Below are positions 20,064 through 27,569 of a stretch of DNA of 64,000 bases, one piece after another. The notes below the pieces were generated by a model. It made no database searches, was not told the DNA's origin, and saw nothing but the letters and a program-made list of their open reading frames with translations. The position numbers were made by a program, and so were the translations under genes. The DNA is from Antiquaquibacter soli (GTDB lineage: Bacteria > Actinomycetota > Actinomycetes > Actinomycetales > Microbacteriaceae): positions 1,488,001 to 1,552,000 of the forward strand of contig NZ_JAUQUB010000001.1 of NCBI RefSeq assembly GCF_030580675.1, read 5' to 3'. Every line of letters starts with the position of its first letter. Within the stretch, counting starts at the first letter, position 1.

Positions 20064-20090
20064 GTTGCTCGCATTTCTGCGTGCTGGAAC

Positions 20091-20120
20091 ACACTAACCG
20101 ATGATTCGACGCCGTGCCAA
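20091..20120 (-). promoter_or_regulatory. Probable promoter of the tRNA Gly-Cys-Val cluster
   Basis: On the minus strand TTGGCA (20115-20120) is separated by 18 bases from TAGTGT (20091-20096). This is a good match to the actinobacterial housekeeping consensus TTGACA-N17/18-TAnnnT. The -10 ends 27 bases before the tRNA-Gly 5' end, which is suitable for a short leader. The start site is inferred only. Confidence 0.5.
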
Positions 20121-20160
20121 TTCGTGACACGCCGGGGGCTGTGGCAAGATGGGAGCCCGC

Positions 20161-20233
20161 GGGCGATTGGCGCAGTTGGTAGCGCGCTTCCTTCACACGG
20201 AAGAGGTCATCGGTTCGAGTCCGGTATCGCCCA
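20161..20233 (+). tRNA. tRNA-Val (anticodon CAC)
   Basis: The plus strand folds as a cloverleaf with acceptor GGGCGAT/ATCGCCC, anticodon arm CTTCC-TTCACAC-GGAAG and T arm CATCGG-TTCGAGT. The anticodon CAC reads valine GUG. The body is nearly the same as the tRNA-Val(GAC) 310 bp away in opposite orientation. CCA is not encoded; the bases after the discriminator are CCC. Confidence 0.96.
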
Positions 20234-20269
20234 CCCAGATCTCCCCTTCCCGCGGGCTAGAGTTCCCCC

Positions 20270-21079
20270 ATGGCCCGGCGCGAGCGACGACCCACCCCGG
20301 TGAGCGAATTCCTCTCGGGAGTCGGGATGCTCTTCCGCGGCCTCCGGGTGTGGGCGAGCGCTCCGAGGCTCATGGTGCTCGGCATGATCCCCGCACTCGT
20401 CGTCGGGCTTGCATTCGTCGCGGGAATCATCGCCCTGGGCGCCAACCTCGAGCGGATCGCGGAGGCGGTCACTCCGTTCGCCGCTGGGTGGGAGGAGCCC
20501 TACCGCACCGGGACCCGCATCCTCGCCGGTCTCGGCCTCCTGGCTGCAGCAATCCTCATCGCCGTCTACGCCTACACAACCCTTACCCTCCTCGTCGGCC
20601 AGCCGTTCTACGAGCGGATCTGGATGCACGTCGAGCGTCGCTTCGGCGAGGTACCGGAGTCGGGTCTGCCGTGGTGGCGTGCGTTCTGGAGGGGCGTGGG
20701 GGCGGGCATCCGTCTCGTCATTCCCGCGGTGCTGCTTGCGCTCGCGCTGTTCGTGATCGGTCTGATCCCCGTCGTCGGGCAGATCCTCGTCCTCGTTCTC
20801 GGCGCCGTGTTCGGCGGTTGGCTACTGGCGCTCGAGCTCACCGGCCTTGCCTTCGACGCTCGGGGTCGCACGCTGAGGGAGCGGCGGGCGGCCCTCGGCC
20901 GGTCCCGCGCCAGGACACTCGGCTTCGGCATCGCGAGCTACCTCGTCTTCCTCATCCCCCTCGGGGCGGTGATCATGATGCCGGCTGCCGTCGCCGGCGG
21001 AACCCTTCTCAGCCGCATCGCCCTCGGCGAATCGATCACCCCGCCGGCACAGGACGGGGACGGCCGAACCGAGCCGTGA
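20270..21079 (+). CDS. EI24 domain-containing (CysZ-like) membrane protein
   Basis: This 269-residue membrane protein has four clear hydrophobic segments (about residues 34-57, 84-108, 150-190 as a hairpin pair, and 222-250). It also has the EI24/CysZ motif VGQPFYERIWMHVE after the second segment. E. coli CysZ is a sulfate transporter. Actinobacterial EI24 proteins are uncharacterised, so sulfate transport is only a possibility. No cys genes are adjacent. The 3' end overlaps the convergent DUF2071 gene by 44 bases. Confidence 0.88.
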   Translation: MARRERRPTPVSEFLSGVGMLFRGLRVWASAPRLMVLGMIPALVVGLAFVAGIIALGANLERIAEAVTPFAAGWEEPYRTGTRILAGLGLLAAAILIAVYAYTTLTLLVGQPFYERIWMHVERRFGEVPESGLPWWRAFWRGVGAGIRLVIPAVLLALALFVIGLIPVVGQILVLVLGAVFGGWLLALELTGLAFDARGRTLRERRAALGRSRARTLGFGIASYLVFLIPLGAVIMMPAAVAGGTLLSRIALGESITPPAQDGDGRTEP

Positions 21080-21761
21080 CGCCCGGGCTGAAGAGCACGG
21101 ACTCCGGCGCACCGGAAACAGGCACGCCCGCCGCAGCGAGCAACGAGTCATCGAGACTGAGGAGCTCAGCAGAGTGCAGCTGCCATCGCTCGTGAGAATT
21201 GGGGAGGAAGTGCGTCCGGCCCCATCGTCGCGCGAACAGACCCCAGCGCGCAGTCAGGAAATCGTCCAACGGCGCGGACTCCCCCAGCGGCGCCCCCGGG
21301 CGGATCGAGAGGCGCGAGTGGCCGGCACCGACGTGCCGGTCCGCACGGTATTCGATGGCGTCCGCCGACCGTCGCAGCGAGGTCGACGACCAGAAGTACG
21401 GAATCGAGAACGCCATCCTCGCCGCGACCACAGCGGCCAATCGGGATGCCTCCAGCGAGAGGAACACGACTCCTCGCCGACCTGAGGCATCGATCGCGTA
21501 GAGCCGAACGTTCACTTCCGTGAAGGATCCGAAGTAGGGGATCGCCGGCGATGGGCCTAGCGTGGCGCGCGCGAGTTGGAACGCGATGAGCCCTACCCAC
21601 GTCGCTCCGTCGGCGATGTCCGGCCTGCACCCGGCCGGCAGCAGGGGCGCGATCGTCGCCGGGTCGCTGCGCCAGTGCAGGAAGGTGACATCCCGCCACT
21701 GCTGACTCGCGACCACGCGTCCCGGCAATCCGGGTGGAGCGGGGTCGATCGGCTCGATCAC
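21036..21761 (-). CDS. DUF2071 (YqjF-like) protein
   Basis: This 241-residue protein is recognised by QQWRDVTFLHWRSDPATIAPLLP near the N terminus, then WVGLIAF and the FTEVNVRLYAID...GVVFLSLEAS core of DUF2071/YqjF proteins. The fold resembles acetoacetate decarboxylase, but no function is established. I chose the GTG at 21761 because it overlaps the TGA of the Amt-like gene by four bases (GTGA), implying translational coupling; the frame is open further upstream only inside that gene. It converges on and overlaps the EI24 gene by 44 bases. Confidence 0.85.
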   Translation of the reverse strand: MIEPIDPAPPGLPGRVVASQQWRDVTFLHWRSDPATIAPLLPAGCRPDIADGATWVGLIAFQLARATLGPSPAIPYFGSFTEVNVRLYAIDASGRRGVVFLSLEASRLAAVVAARMAFSIPYFWSSTSLRRSADAIEYRADRHVGAGHSRLSIRPGAPLGESAPLDDFLTARWGLFARRWGRTHFLPNSHERWQLHSAELLSLDDSLLAAAGVPVSGAPESVLFSPGVTARFGRPRPVPAG

Positions 21762-22795
21762 GAGGTCGTCCGGCGGCGACGCAATCGCGCGAGGAGTGTC
21801 CAGAGCAGGAACGACACCCCCGCGGAGTACAGAGACACGACGACGGTGCTGACGAGCTGGTCCTGGATGAATCCGATCTGCCCGGTGAAGAGGAAACCGG
21901 CGTCGTTCGCTACGAGCCCGACGAGAACGAGTCCGACCGCCCCCGCGACGAGGTGGGTGCCCGGGAGGAACCACTGCTCACGACCCGATGCGACTATACG
22001 CCCGAGCGTGACAAGGCAGGCGACGCCGCCGGCGATCACCCCTGTCGATACTGCGGCGACCGGGGACAGCAGGGGTGCACCGGCACTGACCGCCACAAGT
22101 CCGCTCATGAGACCGGCCGCGACAGCAGCGAGCGAACTCGACTGGTGTCGAATGCGCTGCACCGCGAGCCAGCCCACGACGCCTCCCGCACCGCCGAGCA
22201 CTCCGTTACCGACCGCCGTCGCCGCGGCCTCGTCGAAGGCGAGCTCTGCGGCGGCGAGCCACGCGAGCCAGGCGCCCACGAGGAGAGTGACGGCGAGAGC
22301 AGACACCCAGCGGGGCACGACGGTCGCTGGCACATCGGACGGCTCGCTGCGCACGAGGAGGATGCCGAAGGCTGCCGCTCCTCCGGCGACATTGACGACG
22401 AGCGAGCCCGCGTGATCGACGGGCGCGACACCCACGACTCCCGTAATGAAGGTCGCCAGCGCCACCGGCACGAAGACGAGAAGGCTCCACGCCGCCGAGA
22501 AGACGAGGACCGCCGACGTCGGGGGGTCGGTCGCGCGCATGGCCATGGACGCGAGGGTCGCCGCGACGGCGCCCATCATCCCGATCGGCACGAAGAGGCC
22601 CGTCACCGCCTCGGGGATCAGTAGGGCGATGACGACGAACCACAGGGCGGCGCCGAGTGCGGCGCACGCGGCCGAGATGCCGAAGGAGTGGAGCCAGGAG
22701 CCCGCCGGGAGCAGCCTCGAGTACAGGACAGCGAGAGAAGCTGCCATTGCGCCGAGGGAGCCCACGGCCAGAAGGATGATCGGCCAGTCGTGCAC
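21758..22795 (-). CDS. Ammonium-transporter-like paralogue with an altered pore
   Basis: This protein of about 345 residues has some 10-11 membrane segments and aligns along its length with the Amt encoded just upstream. Examples are AAAELAFDEAAATAVGN with FNAGSELAADNTAAIAFVN, and VVNVAGGAAAFGIL with AVHINAGAAALALAL. The first pore histidine is replaced by Asn (about residue 135, VVN for VH), while the second is kept (about 281, GTHLVAG). It is shorter than Amt. I chose the GTG at 22795 with GGGG upstream; an alternative GTG at 22846 lies inside the terminator-like hairpin after amt. A non-conducting regulatory or changed-specificity role is inference. Confidence 0.75.
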   Translation of the reverse strand: MHDWPIILLAVGSLGAMAASLAVLYSRLLPAGSWLHSFGISAACAALGAALWFVVIALLIPEAVTGLFVPIGMMGAVAATLASMAMRATDPPTSAVLVFSAAWSLLVFVPVALATFITGVVGVAPVDHAGSLVVNVAGGAAAFGILLVRSEPSDVPATVVPRWVSALAVTLLVGAWLAWLAAAELAFDEAAATAVGNGVLGGAGGVVGWLAVQRIRHQSSSLAAVAAGLMSGLVAVSAGAPLLSPVAAVSTGVIAGGVACLVTLGRIVASGREQWFLPGTHLVAGAVGLVLVGLVANDAGFLFTGQIGFIQDQLVSTVVVSLYSAGVSFLLWTLLARLRRRRTTS

Positions 22796-22820
22796 GGTCT
22801 GCCCCACGGTCACAACAGTA

Positions 22821-22850
22821 AGGGGTGCCGCTCCGGAGAGCGACACCCCT
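22821..22850 (-). terminator. Terminator-like hairpin after amt
   Basis: The arms AGGGGTG-CGCTC and GAGCG-CACCCCT form a 12-bp stem with one internal mismatch and a 4-base loop, 19 bases beyond the amt stop. The minus-strand sequence after the stem is TACTGTTGTG, only weakly T-rich. It separates amt from the Amt-like paralogue and may reduce read-through. Confidence 0.6.
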
Positions 22851-22869
22851 CAATCACTGTGTGCAGGAA

Positions 22870-24135
22870 CTACTTCGCGTCGGCGAGGACGTAGCCCTCT
22901 TCGCCGTGGACGATGGAGTCGATGCCCGCGATCTCGTCCTCGTTCTTCACGCGGAAGCCGATCGTCTTCTCGATCGCGAAGCCGATGATCCAGGCCAGGA
23001 CGAACGAGTAGATCATCACCGCGAAGGCCGCGATGGCCTGAACGAGCAGCTGGGTTCCGTCGCCGCCCATGAAGAGGCCCGTGCCGTTGGCGAAGAAGCC
23101 CAGGTACAGCGTTCCGATCACACCGCCGACGAGGTGGATGCCCACCACGTCGAGGGAGTCGTCGAAGCCGAGCTTGAACTTCAGGTCGATCGCAAGGGCG
23201 CAGAGCGCACCGGCGAGGACACCGAGGAGGATGGCCCACCCCGGCAGGAGCGAGGCACAGGCCGGCGTGATGGCGACGAGACCGGCGACGGCACCCGAAG
23301 CGGCACCGATCGAGGTCGGCTTGCCGTCGCGGATCTTCTCGACGACGAGCCACGCCAGGAGCGCGGCGGCCGGCGCGATGATCGTGTTGACGAATGCGAT
23401 CGCCGCCGTGTTGTCGGCCGCGAGCTCCGAGCCCGCGTTGAAGCCGAACCAGCCGAACCACAGGAGGCCGGCGCCGAGGAGAACGAACGGCGGGTTGTGG
23501 GGCACGTGGGCACCCTTCGCGAAGCCGACGCGCTTGCCGAGGACGAGCGCGAGGGCGAGCGCCGCAGCACCGGCGTTGATGTGCACCGCGGTTCCACCGG
23601 CGAAGTCGATCACGCCGAGCCCGAAGACGTCCTGGAGGCCGTGGGTGATCCAGCCGCCGTAGGCGAAGCTGCCGTCCTCGGCCAGGCCGAAGTTGAAGAC
23701 CCAGCTCGCGACCGGGAAGTACACGACAGTCGCCCAGATACCCGCGAAGATCATCCACGAGCCGAACTTCGCCCGGTCCGCGATGGCACCCGAGACGAGC
23801 GCGACGGTGATGATCGCGAAGGTGGCCTGGAAGGCGACGAAGGCGAGCGGCGGGAAGGCGGCGCCCTCCGGCGTCTCCAGCAGGTTGCCGAGGAAGATCG
23901 CTCCGGGGTCGATCGTCCACGGGAACAGCGTCCCCTCGGCTCCCGGGAACGCGATCGCGTAGCCGTAGATCGCCCACAGGACGCCGATAAGACCGATCGC
24001 GCCGAAGCTCATCATCATCATGCTGATGACGCTCTTCGCCTTGACGAGGCCGCCGTAGAAGAATGCCAGTCCGGGCGTCATCAACAGCACGAGTGCTGAT
24101 GCCAGGAGAAGGAAGGCAGTGTTGCCCTGATCCAT
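22870..24135 (-). CDS. amt: Ammonium transporter Amt
   Basis: This 421-residue Amt has eleven membrane segments. The twin pore histidines are present: His185 in FAGGTAVHINAG and His334 in LDVVGIHLVGG. The ammonium recruitment and gate region contains FFYGGLVKAKS and GWFGFNAGSE. The start ATG at 24135 (MDQGNTAFLL) has AGAGAGG upstream. A GTAAC-N6-GAAAC element lies 113 bases before the start. No PII gene (glnK) follows; instead an Amt-like paralogue does. It imports ammonium across the plasma membrane under nitrogen limitation. Confidence 0.96.
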   Translation of the reverse strand: MDQGNTAFLLLASALVLLMTPGLAFFYGGLVKAKSVISMMMMSFGAIGLIGVLWAIYGYAIAFPGAEGTLFPWTIDPGAIFLGNLLETPEGAAFPPLAFVAFQATFAIITVALVSGAIADRAKFGSWMIFAGIWATVVYFPVASWVFNFGLAEDGSFAYGGWITHGLQDVFGLGVIDFAGGTAVHINAGAAALALALVLGKRVGFAKGAHVPHNPPFVLLGAGLLWFGWFGFNAGSELAADNTAAIAFVNTIIAPAAALLAWLVVEKIRDGKPTSIGAASGAVAGLVAITPACASLLPGWAILLGVLAGALCALAIDLKFKLGFDDSLDVVGIHLVGGVIGTLYLGFFANGTGLFMGGDGTQLLVQAIAAFAVMIYSFVLAWIIGFAIEKTIGFRVKNEDEIAGIDSIVHGEEGYVLADAK

Positions 24136-24247
24136 TGTGTACCTCTCTGTGTTGCTGCGAAGGATGCACCGTCGGGTCGCGAGAGCGGGTGCCTCGGGTA
24201 CGCCAGCCAGTTTGGCGAGGGGAGGTTTCACCGGGAGTGCCGGGCGT

Positions 24248-24282
24248 GTTTCTGTTCTGTTACACGGGAGGGCCTCGTGTAA
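24248..24282 (-). promoter_or_regulatory. GlnR-like box and overlapping inverted repeat upstream of amt
   Basis: On the minus strand GTAAC (24259-24263) and GAAAC (24248-24252) are exactly six bases apart, matching the GTnAC-N6-GAAAC half of the GlnR consensus known from Streptomyces and Mycobacterium. Overlapping it, TTACACG (24260-24266) and CGTGTAA (24276-24282) form a perfect inverted repeat with a 9-base spacer. Position and consensus suggest nitrogen control of amt; the regulator itself is not in this window. Confidence 0.5.
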
Positions 24283-24333
24283 ACAGTGTGTTTCGGGGGC
24301 CCCCGACCTGCTGGGAAAAAGCCGACCGGGAGG

Positions 24334-25353
24334 CTAGGCCGTGCCGGTGGTCAGCGCGATGAGCCTCGACACCGCGCGGAGGTACTTCTTTCGGTAGCCG
24401 CCGGACAGCATGTCCTCGGGGAACACCGAGTCGAGAGGCACTCCGTCCGCGATGACCCGGACCTGTCCGTCGTAGAGCCGGTCGACGAAGGCGACGAAGC
24501 GAAGGGCGTCCGTCTGGCTTCCGAACACGCTGACCCCGGTGAGCCCGACGGCAGCGAGCCCCTCGACGAGGCGGACATAGCGGGACGGATGCACCCGGGC
24601 GAGGTGGGCGAGGAGGTCCGGGAAGGCGTCGAGGGTGGTCGGTCCGGTCACGGCGGCGAGGTCGGCGGCGACGTCGGCGGAGACGCGCGCGTGGGCATCC
24701 GTGTCCCGCCGACGGTAGTCGAGGCCATCGATGCGCAGGGTCGTGAACCGCGACGCGAGCGAGTCGATCTCGCGCAGGAAGTCCTGCGCGGCGAAGCGGC
24801 CCTCGCCGAGCGCGTTCGGCGGCGTGTTGGACGTCGCCGCCATCCTCGTGCCGGATGCGGCGAGCTCGCCGAGCAACCGGGCCATCAGTCGCGTGTCGCC
24901 GGGGTCGTCGAGCTCGAACTCGTCGATGCACAGCAGCGAGGCGCCCTTGAGAAGCGCGACCGTCTCGGCGTAGCCGAGCGCGCCGACGAGCGCCGTGTAC
25001 TCGATGAAGGTCCCGAAGTACTTGCGTCCGGGAGCGGCGTGCCAGAGAGCGGCGAGCAAGTGCGTCTTACCCACGCCGAACCCGCCGTCCAGATAGATGC
25101 CGGGGAGGACCGGCGTGGACTTGCGCCGGGAGAACAGCCCTCCCCCGCCCCCGCCGCCGAACCCGGAGAGAAACGTCCTGATGGCGGCGACCGCGGCTCC
25201 TTGGGACGGGTAGTCACGGTCGGGTCGGTAGTTGTCGAGACTCGCCGTCGCGAACTGCCGCGGGGGCACGAGTTGAGCGACCATCTCAGCGCCACTGAGC
25301 GAAGGCGATCGATCGATGATCCGGCCGGGGGCGGTCGGGGATTCGGCACTCAT
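24334..25353 (-). CDS. zapE: Cell division protein ZapE / AFG1-like ATPase
   Basis: This 339-residue ATPase of the ZapE/AFG1 family has Walker A GGFGVGKTH (about residues 90-98), Walker B CIDEFELDDPGD and the conserved ATSNTPPNALGEGRF. In E. coli ZapE modulates the FtsZ ring; in actinobacteria the role is not settled. A run of seven glycines (about 66-72) just before the ATPase core is probably a flexible linker. It precedes amt on the same strand with a 198-bp gap containing the GlnR-like box, so the two are probably separately regulated. Confidence 0.92.
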   Translation of the reverse strand: MSAESPTAPGRIIDRSPSLSGAEMVAQLVPPRQFATASLDNYRPDRDYPSQGAAVAAIRTFLSGFGGGGGGGLFSRRKSTPVLPGIYLDGGFGVGKTHLLAALWHAAPGRKYFGTFIEYTALVGALGYAETVALLKGASLLCIDEFELDDPGDTRLMARLLGELAASGTRMAATSNTPPNALGEGRFAAQDFLREIDSLASRFTTLRIDGLDYRRRDTDAHARVSADVAADLAAVTGPTTLDAFPDLLAHLARVHPSRYVRLVEGLAAVGLTGVSVFGSQTDALRFVAFVDRLYDGQVRVIADGVPLDSVFPEDMLSGGYRKKYLRAVSRLIALTTGTA

Positions 25354-25400
25354 GAGCGATCTCGATCTGAATCGGGGGTATGTGTCGAACTCTTACGGGC

Positions 25401-25420
25401 CCCCTGTGCGGTCACAGGGG
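25401..25420. promoter_or_regulatory. Perfect palindrome between divergent zapE and the sulfurtransferase gene
   Basis: CCCCTGTG (25401-25408) and CACAGGGG (25413-25420) are exact inverted repeats around CGGT. The element lies 48 bases upstream of zapE and 84 bases upstream of the sulfurtransferase start, in a 151-bp divergent gap. The symmetry and position fit a dimeric-repressor operator; a short hairpin is the alternative. The regulator is unknown. Confidence 0.4.
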
Positions 25421-25504
25421 CAATGCGTAGATTCGTCGGGGAGCCCGTCAAGCCTAGCCGCCTGAGACCGGGCATCCCGACAGACCCTGACCACTGGAGG
25501 AACC

Positions 25505-26404
25505 ATGCCCGTCGAACTCGACCCGGCCCCGCAGCTCGCCCAGTTCGCCCACCCGGACCGGCTCGTGACGGGAGAGTGGCTCGAAGCCCACCTCGGTACC
25601 CCCGGCCTCGTCGTCGTCGAGTCTGACGAAGACGTCCTGCTCTACGAGACGGGCCATATCGAGGGCGCCGTGAAGATCGACTGGCACACCGACCTCAACG
25701 ACCCCGTCGAGCGTGACTACATCGACGGCGAGGGATTCGCGAAGCTCCTCGGTGCGAAGGGCATCTCTCGAGACACCACGGTGGTGATCTACGGCGACAA
25801 GAACAACTGGTGGGCCGCATACGCGCTGTGGGTCTTCAGCCTCTTCGGTCACGAGGACGTGCGGCTGCTCGACGGGGGCCGAGCCAAGTGGGAGGCCGAC
25901 GGCCGCGCCTACACCACCGAGGTACCGCAACCGACGCCGGTCGACTACCCGGTCGTCGAGCGGGATGACTCGAAGCTGCGCGCGTACAAGGACGACGTCC
26001 TCGCCCATCTCGGCAACCCCCTCGTCGACGTCCGCTCCCCGGAGGAGTACAGCGGGGAGCGCACCACCGCCCCCGCCTACCCGGACGAGGGCGCGCTCCG
26101 CGCCGGCCACATCCCGAGCGCTCAGAACGTGCCGTGGGCGAAGGCCGTCGCCGAGGACGGCACGTTCAAGCCGGTTCCGGAGCTCGACGCCATCTACCGC
26201 GAGGGCGCCGGCCTCAAGGAGGGCGACGACATCGTGGCGTACTGCCGCATCGGCGAACGCTCGAGCCACACCTGGTTCGTGCTCACGCACCTCCTGGGCT
26301 TCGAGAAGGTCCGTAACTACGACGGGTCCTGGACCGAGTGGGGCTCGGCGGTCCGCGTGCCGATCGTCAAGGGCGCCGACCCCGGCGCGGTGCCCTCCCG
26401 CTAG
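25505..26404 (+). CDS. Two-domain thiosulfate sulfurtransferase (rhodanese, SseA/CysA type)
   Basis: This 299-residue protein has two tandem rhodanese domains. The N-terminal one is the inactive copy ([12 protein letters not shown] in the loop). The C-terminal one carries the active-site loop [11 protein letters not shown] with Cys247. It should transfer sulfane sulfur from thiosulfate to cyanide or thiol acceptors. The ATG has TGGAGGAACC upstream. A SufE-like gene follows after 17 bases on the same strand, suggesting a shared job in mobilising sulfur for Fe-S cluster or cofactor assembly. Confidence 0.95.
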   Translation: MPVELDPAPQLAQFAHPDRLVTGEWLEAHLGTPGLVVVESDEDVLLYETGHIEGAVKIDWHTDLNDPVERDYIDGEGFAKLLGAKGISRDTTVVIYGDKNNWWAAYALWVFSLFGHEDVRLLDGGRAKWEADGRAYTTEVPQPTPVDYPVVERDDSKLRAYKDDVLAHLGNPLVDVRSPEEYSGERTTAPAYPDEGALRAGHIPSAQNVPWAKAVAEDGTFKPVPELDAIYREGAGLKEGDDIVAYCRIGERSSHTWFVLTHLLGFEKVRNYDGSWTEWGSAVRVPIVKGADPGAVPSR

Positions 26405-26421
26405 CGGCTTAGGCTGATCGG

Positions 26422-26859
26422 GTGACCGAGTCGACCCCGCACCAGCTCGCCGAGATCCGCGAGGAGTTCCTCGCGCTCGAGACGAGGGACCGGCTTCAGC
26501 TACTGCTCGAGTTCTCGAACGAGCTCCCCGAGCTCCCCGAGCGGTACCGAGAACACCCCGATCTGCTCGAGCGCGTCGAGGAGTGCCAGTCACCCGTCTT
26601 CATCTTCGTCGAGGTCGACGGGCAGGGGATCGTGCACCTCCACGCCACAGCGCCCAAGGAGGCGCCGACGACCCGCGGTTTCGCGTCGATCCTCGTTCAG
26701 GGGCTCGCGGGACTCACCGCGGACGAGGTGCTCTCGGTGCCCGACGACTACCCCAACACGATCGGACTGACCGAAGCGGTCAGCCCCCTCCGGATCCGCG
26801 GGATGAAGGCCCTGCTCGGCCGCACGAAGCGGCAGGTTCGCGAGAAGATCGCCGCGTGA
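26422..26859 (+). CDS. SufE family sulfur acceptor protein
   Basis: This 145-residue SufE-family protein has its persulfide-accepting cysteine at Cys55 in RVEECQSPVF. The C-terminal part contains PTTRGFASILVQGLAGLTADEV and the LGLTE-like IGLTEAVSPLRIRGM, both family hallmarks. It accepts sulfur from a cysteine desulfurase or, given the neighbour, possibly a rhodanese. The GTG start lies 17 bases after the sulfurtransferase gene, and the stop overlaps the next start by four bases (GTGA). Confidence 0.94.
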   Translation: MTESTPHQLAEIREEFLALETRDRLQLLLEFSNELPELPERYREHPDLLERVEECQSPVFIFVEVDGQGIVHLHATAPKEAPTTRGFASILVQGLAGLTADEVLSVPDDYPNTIGLTEAVSPLRIRGMKALLGRTKRQVREKIAA

Positions 26860-27569
26860 TCGTCAGCCGCGTGCATCCGCAGCCCGCGGAATCGGTCGAC
26901 CTGGATGACGCGGCCTCGCGCGCTCGACTGCTCGACTGGTACTCCCCCGACAGCAGCCAGTGGCTGCGGCTCAACCTCGTGTCGAGCGCGAACGGGAGCG
27001 CCGCAGGGCCGGACGGCACGTCGGAATCGCTCACGAGCGCCAGCGACCGGCGCATCCTGGGGGTGATCCGCGAACTGAGCGCCGCGGTCCTCGTGGGCGC
27101 CGCCTCCGTGCGGACGGAGGGCTACCAGGTCCCCCGCCGCTCCCGCCTCGCGATCCTCACCTCGACAGGCGACCTGCGCGGCCACCGCCTGGACCCCGAC
27201 CAAGCAGAGCGCGTGATCGTCGTCTGCCCGGCCGAAGCGGCCGACGACGCGCGGAGAGCGGTGCCGGGTGCCCTCATCCTCGTCGCCTCCGCGAGTGCCG
27301 GGCGGATCGATCCGGCCGACGCGCTCGCGGTGCTCCGCGACGCCGGCTGCTCGAGCATCGTGTGCGAGGGCGGCCCCACGCTCGCGGGGGCGATGCTGGA
27401 GGCGGGGCTCGTGGACGATGTGTGCCTCACGACGAGCCCGGTGCTGAGGGACGCCTCGCTCCCTCTCCTCGGGGCAGGGCCGCTGTCCGAGCACCCGCTC
27501 GCCCTCCGCCACGTGCTCGTCGACGACGCCGGATTCGTCTTCACCCGCTGGTCGACGAGAGCCGCGTGA
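26856..27569 (+). CDS. RibD C-terminal / dihydrofolate-reductase-fold (pyrimidine reductase family) protein
   Basis: This 237-residue protein matches the RibD C-terminal reductase fold. It contains LNLVSSANGSAAGPDGTSE near the N terminus (the substrate loop), DRRILGVIRELSAAVLVGAASVRTEGY, and the glycine-rich VCEGGPTLAGAMLEAGLVDDV that binds NADPH. No deaminase domain is present, so it is not a full RibD. The substrate is unknown; family members reduce pterin or pyrimidine compounds. The GTG start overlaps the SufE stop. Its 3' end overlaps the convergent hydrolase gene by 29 bases. Confidence 0.88.
   Translation: MIVSRVHPQPAESVDLDDAASRARLLDWYSPDSSQWLRLNLVSSANGSAAGPDGTSESLTSASDRRILGVIRELSAAVLVGAASVRTEGYQVPRRSRLAILTSTGDLRGHRLDPDQAERVIVVCPAEAADDARRAVPGALILVASASAGRIDPADALAVLRDAGCSSIVCEGGPTLAGAMLEAGLVDDVCLTTSPVLRDASLPLLGAGPLSEHPLALRHVLVDDAGFVFTRWSTRAA

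Noticed and set aside
19708-20196. An upstream extension of the thrS frame
   Set aside because: It runs through three tRNA genes and a terminator hairpin, so it cannot be coding.
24293-24306. TCGGGGGCCCCCGA palindrome downstream of zapE
   Set aside because: It has no loop and no T-run, and short GC palindromes are common at this base composition, so I did not call a terminator or operator.
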